Part shown: positions 32,044 through 36,670 of the stretch, piece by piece
How positions within the stretch are numbered: position 1 is the first letter of the stretch
How the letters are laid out: each line of letters starts with the position of its first letter
Notes under the pieces: model-generated
The model's database searches: none
Told to the model about the DNA's origin: nothing
The model's input: the letters and a program-made list of their open reading frames with translations, nothing else
NCBI GenBank assembly: GCA_002369325.1
Contig: DFDU01000112.1
Span: 1-36,670 of the forward strand
Direction of reading: 5' to 3'
DNA length: 36,670 nucleotides
From: Lachnospiraceae bacterium UBA3820
GTDB taxonomy: Bacteria; Bacillota; Clostridia; Lachnospirales; Lachnospiraceae
Program-made: the position numbers and the translations under genes

Positions 32044-32931
32044 TTAAAGTGGGAACGCCACGGCAGCTTTATACAGATCTTGCAAAGTTTTGATAAATGT
32101 AATCAGGCATTCACGGTTGTCTGTCTTATGGGTACATAAGACACAGTGGAAGCATTCATCGCTGTCGTAAGGAATCCATGCAAATTGTCCGCTGTGGTCG
32201 TTTAAGAAGCCGGGAGCGAGGCAGATGCCTTTTCCGGATGCGACATTTACAAGTGTCGAGTCGTGATCGGGACTGTTGAAGTAATTGATTTTGCCCGAGG
32301 AAATGAGCTTTTGTTGAACGATTCGCAGTGCATTGGGCGAACCTCCGCCTACCATGAGAGTGCGTCCGTAGAGGTCTTCATCGGTGATGAGGTTCTTTTT
32401 TGAAAGAGGATCGTTTTTATCCGCGATAAGATAGATGCCCGAGTCAAAGAGCTTATGAACGTTGATACCCGGGATATGTTTTGTTTGTTCAAGGAGTGCA
32501 AATAACACATCGGATTCGTCCTTTAAAAAGCTTTCCACACCGTTATCATATTGAAACAGAGGAGTAACCTGTATTCCCGGTTGCTCCTTTTCTGTTATTC
32601 GAATAGCTTCAGGGAGAAAATAAATTGCCTGACGAACCATCATTGAAACAGAGATATTATCCGTATATCGGACACTGAAATTTTGTCCCTGCTCAATGGC
32701 ACGTTTCATATCCTCTCGCATGCCGGAAAGATATGTTACAAATTGTTGTCCGGCAGGTGTAAGAGCGGCACCCTTGCCGTTACGTTCGAAAATTCTAAAG
32801 CCGACCTCGTCCTCCAACAGCTTTACCTGATAAGAAAATGTTGGCTGACTGACGAAGCAATTTTCGGCTGCGCGGCTGAAATTAAGAGTTCGTGCAAGTT
32901 CTATACAATAATCTATTTGTTTTGTGGTCAT
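32044..32931 (-). CDS. LysR-family transcriptional regulator
   Basis: 295 aa, normal length. The N-terminal helix-turn-helix is YCIELARTLNFSRAAENCFVSQPTFSYQVKLLEDEVGFRIFERNG (recognition helix in QPTFSYQVK). The C-terminal part is the two-lobed periplasmic-binding-like effector domain. GGGAGGA precedes the ATG. It is divergent from the flavodoxin gene at 33121, the classic arrangement in which a LysR protein controls its neighbour from the shared intergenic DNA. The inducer is unknown; the flanking redox genes suggest oxidative or electrophile stress. It has a good promoter (32975-33004). Confidence 0.94.
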   Translation of the reverse strand: MTTKQIDYCIELARTLNFSRAAENCFVSQPTFSYQVKLLEDEVGFRIFERNGKGAALTPAGQQFVTYLSGMREDMKRAIEQGQNFSVRYTDNISVSMMVRQAIYFLPEAIRITEKEQPGIQVTPLFQYDNGVESFLKDESDVLFALLEQTKHIPGINVHKLFDSGIYLIADKNDPLSKKNLITDEDLYGRTLMVGGGSPNALRIVQQKLISSGKINYFNSPDHDSTLVNVASGKGICLAPGFLNDHSGQFAWIPYDSDECFHCVLCTHKTDNRECLITFIKTLQDLYKAAVAFPL

Positions 32932-32974
32932 TTATAAAATCCTCCCGGAAATGAGTTATTTAAAATTTAAATCA

Positions 32975-33004
32975 ATTATAGGATATTTGGATTGGATTTT
33001 TCAA
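32975..33004 (-). promoter_or_regulatory. Promoter of the LysR gene
   Basis: Minus strand TTGAAA (33004-32999), an 18-bp spacer and TATAAT (32980-32975), about 45 bp before the LysR ATG. Confidence 0.65.
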
Positions 33005-33061
33005 GTCCTTTATGCAATAATTTAATCACGGAAACAAAAAACAGATTATGAAAATGATGTG

Positions 33062-33099
33062 TTGACCTAAAAAACAACCGCTGGCGTTATTAATTAGGT
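33062..33099 (+). promoter_or_regulatory. Possible LysR-controlled promoter of the flavodoxin gene
   Basis: TTGACC (33062-33067) is followed by a poor -10 (GTTATT near 33086-33091). An inverted ACCTAA (33065-33070) / TTAGGT (33094-33099) pair spans it. A weak promoter with a dyad next to a divergent LysR gene suits an activated promoter. Confidence 0.35.
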
Positions 33100-33120
33100 T
33101 GAATAAAGGAGGAAAATAAG

Positions 33121-33642
33121 ATGGCAAAAACACTTATAGTTTTTTTTTCAAGAGCGGATGAGAATTATTTTGGCGGAGCGATGAGATATGTGAAGGTGGG
33201 AAATACCGAGATTGTTGTGGACCTTATGAAAGAATTGATTGATGCTGACACCTTTAAGATTGAGATGAAGGAACCTTATTCGCCGGTTTATATGACATGT
33301 ATTGAAGAGGCCAAGAGGGATAAACAAAATAATGTTCGTCCGGAACTTATAAGTTATCCTGACAGCATTGATGAGTATGACACTATTGTCCTTGGCTATC
33401 CGAATTATTGGGGAACTATCCCGATGGCGGTCGCAACCTTCCTTGAAAAATATGATTTTACCGGAAAGACCATCCTTCCGTTATGTACCAATGAGGGAAG
33501 CAGGATGGGGTCAAGCGAGATTGATATAAGGAAATGTGCCAAGGGTGTGACAGTAAAAAGCGGGCTTGCTATTACGGGATCAAGGGCGGCAGATTCCGGC
33601 GAAGCATTAAAGAAATGGTTTGCTGCAAACGGATTGATTTAA
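33121..33642 (+). CDS. Flavodoxin-family protein
   Basis: 173 aa. A flavodoxin-like fold of the Flavodoxin_4 type. The phosphate-binding loop region is VFFSRADENYFGG, followed by a second segment VGNTEIVVDLM. IVLGYPNYWGTIPMAVATFLEKYDFTGKTI is the FMN-ring contact and core. TNEGSRMGSS and SGLAITGSRA complete it. It is likely an FMN electron carrier or quinone/nitro-reductase-like protein in the cytoplasm. GGAGG lies nine bases before the ATG. It is divergent from LysR and followed, 20 nt on, by the acetyltransferase gene, so these two probably form an operon. Confidence 0.9.
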   Translation: MAKTLIVFFSRADENYFGGAMRYVKVGNTEIVVDLMKELIDADTFKIEMKEPYSPVYMTCIEEAKRDKQNNVRPELISYPDSIDEYDTIVLGYPNYWGTIPMAVATFLEKYDFTGKTILPLCTNEGSRMGSSEIDIRKCAKGVTVKSGLAITGSRAADSGEALKKWFAANGLI

Positions 33643-33662
33643 AATAAAGGATGGTGAAAGAG

Positions 33663-34247
33663 ATGAATTATGAAAAGGGATATGTATTTGATCTGATGGA
33701 ACAGGGCGGACCTACGGATGTGAGAGAGCCTTACTTCATGGAAGCAGTGGATGAGATGATGAGAGCGAGAGTTCTTTGTGCCAAAGCCAATGCAAAGATG
33801 CCGGATGATCCTACTTATGTGCAGGATTTGGAGAAATTGTTCGGAAGAAAACTTGATGATGTGAGAATTCTGACACCGTTCATCTGTGACTTCGGGAACA
33901 GGGTGAAATTCGGTAAAGGTGTTTTCATTAACCACTCAGCGATACTTTCGGCATCCGGTGGTATTGAATTTGAAGACGGCTCAATGGCTGCACCGGGACT
34001 TAGAATTGCGACTATAAATCATGATATGAACGAGCGCCATGCGATCTATACATATGGAAAAGTAACCGTTAAGAAGAATGCATGGATAGGAATGAATTTA
34101 ACTATCTGCCCGGGCGTGACTATCGGAAAATATGCTGTTGTGGCTGCAGGTGCCGTAGTTACCAAAGATGTACCGGATTATGCTGTGGTCGGTGGAGTTC
34201 CTGCCAGGGTTATCAGGATGTTGGACCCGAAAGAACAAAAGGAATAG
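33663..34247 (+). CDS. Hexapeptide-repeat O-acetyltransferase (Maa/LacA-like)
   Basis: 194 aa from the ATG at 33663, with GGTGA five bases upstream; the ATG at 33651 is itself part of that region. An N-terminal helical cap (to about 65) precedes the left-handed beta-helix with imperfect hexapeptides (VRILTPFICDFGNRVKFGKGVFINHSAIL, then AWIGMNLTICPGVTIGKYAVVAAGAVV). The catalytic His is in INHDM. The end VVGGVPARVIR is typical of maltose/galactoside acetyltransferases. It acetylates a sugar or related hydroxyl with acetyl-CoA; the substrate is not known. It lies within the LysR-flavodoxin-AKR cluster. Confidence 0.9.
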   Translation: MNYEKGYVFDLMEQGGPTDVREPYFMEAVDEMMRARVLCAKANAKMPDDPTYVQDLEKLFGRKLDDVRILTPFICDFGNRVKFGKGVFINHSAILSASGGIEFEDGSMAAPGLRIATINHDMNERHAIYTYGKVTVKKNAWIGMNLTICPGVTIGKYAVVAAGAVVTKDVPDYAVVGGVPARVIRMLDPKEQKE

Positions 34248-34257
34248 GTAAAACGAA

Positions 34258-34410
34258 AAAAGAGACGGAAAAGAAATAGAAGAGAAGTAAAAAAAGAGAT
34301 AGATATAATAGAAGAAAAATAATAAAAGAGATAGAAAAAATAGAAGAGAAATAAAAAAGAGATAGAAAAAATAGAAGAGAAATATAAAAGAGAAATAAAA
34401 AAGAGATAGA
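34258..34410 (+). repeat. Purine-rich tandem array in a gene leader
   Basis: About five degenerate units of 31-34 bp (GAGATAGA-(A/T)-AAATAGAAGAGAAATA-like) begin near 34262, 34296, 34328, 34359 and 34390. The 180 bp between the acetyltransferase and aldo/keto reductase genes are nearly all A and G on the plus strand. No gene lies in it. Confidence 0.8.
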
Positions 34411-34427
34411 TTAAGGAGGATTATACG

Positions 34428-35270
34428 ATGGAATATGTAACTTTAAACAATGAACTCAAGTGTCCTATAATTGGGATAGGAACCTTTATGCTTTCGCCTG
34501 CTGAGGCAGAAAACAGCGTAAGAGAAGCACTGAAAATGGGTTATTCTCTTATAGATACAGCAAATGCATATGTAAATGAGAGAGCTTGCGGACGAGGAAT
34601 TAAAGACAGCGGATTAAACAGAGAGGATGTTTTTCTTTCCACAAAACTTTGGCCAAGTGAATATGAAAATCCAAACGCCGTTGATGAAACATTGGAGCGA
34701 CTTGGTGTAGACTATGTGGACCTTTTGTATATTCATCAGCCTGCCGGCAACTGGCTTGAAGGATATCGCCTGCTTGAAAAGGCCTATAAAGAAGGAAAGG
34801 CAAAGAGTATAGGTATTTCCAACTTTGAGGGTAAGTATATCGAAGAGCTGGAAACCAAGTGGGAAATTGCTCCGCAGTTTATACAGGTTGAAGCTCATCC
34901 GTATTTTACTCAGAAGGAGTTGAGAAAAACTCTTGATAAGTATGGTATCAGGCTTATGAGCTGGTACCCGCTCGGACATGGAGATAGGAGTCTTTTAAAT
35001 GAACCCGTTTTTGACAAACTTGGAAAGAAGTATGGAAAAACTCCGGCTCAGATTATCCTTCGCTGGCATACACAGATGGGATTTGTAGTAATACCGGGAA
35101 GTAAAAATGTAGATCATATCAAAGACAATATTGATATTCTTGATTTTAGTCTGACAGAGGATGAGATGGAAGAGATTGCCAAGCTTGATAAAGAAAAAAG
35201 ATATTACAACAGAACAGATGCACAATTGATTCAATTTGCCGGTTGGAGACCGCAATTTGAAATTGCGTAA
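34428..35270 (+). CDS. Aldo/keto reductase
   Basis: 280 aa TIM-barrel oxidoreductase using NADPH. The catalytic tetrad is D43, Y48 (DTANAY), K73 (STKLW) and H103 (YIHQP). The cofactor-binding end has IPGSKNVDHIKDN. It is close to the AKR5-type 2,5-diketo-gluconate/glyoxal reductases. AAGGAGG lies before the ATG. It reduces aldehydes or ketones of unknown identity. It lies in the redox cluster between the LysR- and TetR-controlled parts. Confidence 0.95.
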   Translation: MEYVTLNNELKCPIIGIGTFMLSPAEAENSVREALKMGYSLIDTANAYVNERACGRGIKDSGLNREDVFLSTKLWPSEYENPNAVDETLERLGVDYVDLLYIHQPAGNWLEGYRLLEKAYKEGKAKSIGISNFEGKYIEELETKWEIAPQFIQVEAHPYFTQKELRKTLDKYGIRLMSWYPLGHGDRSLLNEPVFDKLGKKYGKTPAQIILRWHTQMGFVVIPGSKNVDHIKDNIDILDFSLTEDEMEEIAKLDKEKRYYNRTDAQLIQFAGWRPQFEIA

Positions 35271-35332
35271 TCATAAGAAAGCGGTAATCATTTGGTCGCG
35301 GCTGTGGTCTTGAAAACCCGGATGATGAGAAC

Positions 35333-35414
35333 GACAGAGTGTAATGTATTGCCACCAATCGTTAGATTATTGATCTGATTTTTGGTGCGGTACGTAACAG
35401 CTCTGTCTTTTTTT
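35333..35414 (+). terminator. Long imperfect terminator-like hairpin
   Basis: GACAGAG (35333-35339) pairs with 35401-35407, GTATTGC (35346-35352) with 35387-35393, and ACCAA (35354-35358) with 35382-35386, followed by seven T. Internal loops and a large terminal loop make it unusual, but the T tract supports termination of the aldo/keto reductase transcript. The rest of 35271-35441 holds no gene. Confidence 0.55.
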
Positions 35415-35441
35415 AAAATAAATGAAAGTATTAAAAAAATA

Positions 35442-35470
35442 TTGACACAGTGTCAGCTTAATGCTATATT
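35442..35470 (+). promoter_or_regulatory. Promoter of the TetR gene
   Basis: TTGACA (35442-35447), a 17-bp spacer and TATATT (35465-35470) preceded by TGC, an extended -10. Confidence 0.8.
35443..35455. promoter_or_regulatory. TetR operator 1
   Basis: TGACACAGTGTCA, a perfect 6-1-6 palindrome covering the -35 of the TetR promoter. Confidence 0.8.
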
Positions 35471-35478
35471 GAATGTAG

Positions 35479-35491
35479 TGACACGGTGTCA
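35479..35491. promoter_or_regulatory. TetR operator 2
   Basis: TGACACGGTGTCA, the same palindrome with one changed centre base, 36 bp from operator 1, just after the expected transcription start. Confidence 0.8.
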
Positions 35492-35508
35492 GAATGAAAG
35501 GGGATAAT

Positions 35509-36135
35509 ATGCCAAAAGGATCAGCCGAACTAACGGAAGCCAGAAGAACAGAAATAATGGAAGCATGTAAAAAGCTTTATGAAAATATGACTTTTAAGGA
35601 CGTAAATCTTAAAGAGATTGGAAAGGTCACAACTTTTTCAAGAACATCAATATATAATTATTTCGAGTCAAAAGAAGAGATTTTTCTGGGAATATTTGAA
35701 GACGAATATATCAAATGGACTATGGAACTTCAAAAGATAATTGATGCGGGACAGATGAGCAGAGAAAAACTTGCTAAGAAGCTGGCAGATTCACTTGGAA
35801 GGAGAAAGCTTATGCTAAAGCTTCTTTCGGTAAATCTCTACGATATGGAAGAAAACAGCCGGATGGAGCGTCTTGTCAGTTTCAAGAAGGCTTATGGAAA
35901 ATCCAGAGATGTTCTTACGGAACTGATCAAGAAAAACTATCCGGGGATAAAAAAGAAGGAAACGGATGAATTCATATTTTCATTTTTGCCGTTTTTGCAC
36001 GGAATACATCCATACGCTTTCGCAACACCTAAGCAGATTGAGGCAATGAAAGAAGCAAAGGTTAAATATAACGAGACAACGATCAATAAGCTTGTTTACA
36101 GCGGGCTTATAAAAATGTTGCCAATCAAAGAATAG
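35509..36135 (+). CDS. TetR-family repressor
   Basis: 208 aa from the ATG at 35509, with AAAGGGG six bases upstream; the ATG at 35494 falls before that site. The N-terminal helix-turn-helix (IGKVTTFSRTSIYNYFESKEEIFLGI) is the TetR signature. The helical C-terminal half is the ligand and dimer domain. Two identical-core palindromes at its promoter show likely autorepression. The downstream carboxymuconolactone-decarboxylase/cupin gene, 45 nt away without a terminator, is probably cotranscribed. Confidence 0.94.
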   Translation: MPKGSAELTEARRTEIMEACKKLYENMTFKDVNLKEIGKVTTFSRTSIYNYFESKEEIFLGIFEDEYIKWTMELQKIIDAGQMSREKLAKKLADSLGRRKLMLKLLSVNLYDMEENSRMERLVSFKKAYGKSRDVLTELIKKNYPGIKKKETDEFIFSFLPFLHGIHPYAFATPKQIEAMKEAKVKYNETTINKLVYSGLIKMLPIKE

Positions 36136-36180
36136 ATAGATTATAAATGAGTAAGGATGTAAAGAAAAAGGAGGAATAAT

Positions 36181-36670
36181 ATGGCAAATAAGATAGTACA
36201 GACAGCAGGAAGGACGCAGCTTGGAGAGTTTGCTCCGGAGTTTGCACATTATAATGATGATGTGCTGTTCGGAGAAAACTGGAATAATCAGGATATTGAT
36301 GTGAAGACCAGAAGTATTATTACGGTTGTGGCATTGATGGCACAGGGAATCACGGATTCAAGCCTGAAATATCATATCGCTAATGCGAAGAATAACGGAG
36401 TATCGCAGAAGGAAATGGCTGCAATCATTACACATGTGGCATTTTACAGCGGTTGGCCGAAGGCATGGGCTGTGTTTAATCTGGCGAAGGAAGTATATAA
36501 CGAAAAGATTGAGGAAATGACTGAGAAAGATAAATATCAAAATACGATATTTTTCCCGATCGGAGATCCGAATCCATATGGCGAATTTTTTGAAGGACAG
36601 AGTTATCTTGCACCCGTTTCCGAAAATCAGATTCCGATATTTAATGTAACCTTTGAGCCGGGATGCAGAA
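36181..36670 (+). CDS. Carboxymuconolactone decarboxylase/cupin protein, 5' part
   Basis: 163 codons from the ATG at 36181 (AAGGAGG upstream) run off the right edge with no stop. Residues about 20-105 match the carboxymuconolactone-decarboxylase/AhpD helical fold: RSIITVVALMAQG, the helix LKYHIANAKNNGVSQKEMAAIITHVAFYSGWPKAWAVF. The typical AhpD Cys pair is absent. From about 135 the text FFEGQSYLAPVSENQIPIFNVTFEPG is the start of a cupin domain. CMD-cupin fusions are found beside flavodoxin, AKR and TetR/LysR genes in gut Clostridia. The reaction is unknown. Confidence 0.85.
   Translation, partial: MANKIVQTAGRTQLGEFAPEFAHYNDDVLFGENWNNQDIDVKTRSIITVVALMAQGITDSSLKYHIANAKNNGVSQKEMAAIITHVAFYSGWPKAWAVFNLAKEVYNEKIEEMTEKDKYQNTIFFPIGDPNPYGEFFEGQSYLAPVSENQIPIFNVTFEPGCR

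Noticed and set aside
35283..35357. A 75-nt tRNA-like stretch: GGTAATC near one end, TATTGCC-ACCA at the other, and CTTGAAA like a tRNA-Ser anticodon loop.
   Set aside because: No GTTCRA T loop, a three-pair anticodon stem, no D arm; the 3' half is better explained as the left arm of the terminator-like hairpin.
29034..36670. Prophage or integrative element as the source of the right part.
   Set aside because: No integrase, phage structural gene, conjugation gene, tRNA target or flanking direct repeat is visible.

Overview
The window is an AT-rich chromosomal segment of a Gram-positive anaerobe of the Clostridia, most likely Lachnospiraceae. The reasons are the many GGAGG-type ribosome binding sites, the lipobox lipoproteins, a Csp-like cytoplasmic subtilase, a PfoR-type EIIC, a C_GCAxxG_C_C protein, a ComEA/ComEC pair, and the order glmU(N-terminal)-pth-mfd-foldase. 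No rRNA, tRNA, IS element, phage gene or CRISPR array was found. The family assignment comes from gene content, not from a marker gene.

Left part (1-14 kb): the 3' end of a surface protein with a Y_Y_Y-like repeat; a membrane-anchored protein whose cytoplasmic tail carries four peptides resembling the CheY-binding N-terminus of FliM; a divergent orphan CARF-nuclease of the Card1/Can2 (DUF1887) type; a CaCA-family cation antiporter; a membrane EAL phosphodiesterase with a degenerate GGDEF domain; a Csp-like subtilase; a lone PTS EIIC/PfoR-like permease; a membrane protein with two peptides resembling the GarA/OdhI phospho-acceptor site; gltX; an acidic tyrosine-rich membrane protein; and a DtxR/MntR-type regulator whose promoter carries a dyad.

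Middle part (14-29 kb): a lipoprotein; a housekeeping operon of glmU uridyltransferase domain, pth, mfd and a SurA/PrsA-like lipoprotein; then a small YdcZ-family membrane protein and a ComEA-like lipoprotein, each with its Shine-Dalgarno sequence buried in a hairpin. An OmpR-type response regulator follows. Its likely partner kinase lies beyond an opposing adenosine deaminase gene, in an apparent operon with a GerMN-like lipoprotein and ComEC. The DNA-uptake proteins ComEA and ComEC therefore bracket the two-component system.

Right part (29-36.7 kb): accessory genes, namely a PD-(D/E)XK-like protein, a four-TM protein, a VOC protein, a C_GCAxxG_C_C protein, and a redox cluster (LysR, flavodoxin, hexapeptide acetyltransferase, aldo/keto reductase, TetR with paired operators, and a carboxymuconolactone-decarboxylase/cupin protein cut by the right edge).

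The most unusual large-scale signal is a concentration of unrelated tandem repeats between about 26.4 and 34.4 kb. There are three in-frame arrays inside ComEC, a 73-bp array of five units after it, a 26-bp array that repeats a Shine-Dalgarno-like GGAG, a triplicated gene end, and a purine-rich leader array. The strongest single-protein leads are the FliM-like peptide scaffold, the orphan Card1-like protein and the GarA-like double phospho-acceptor protein.
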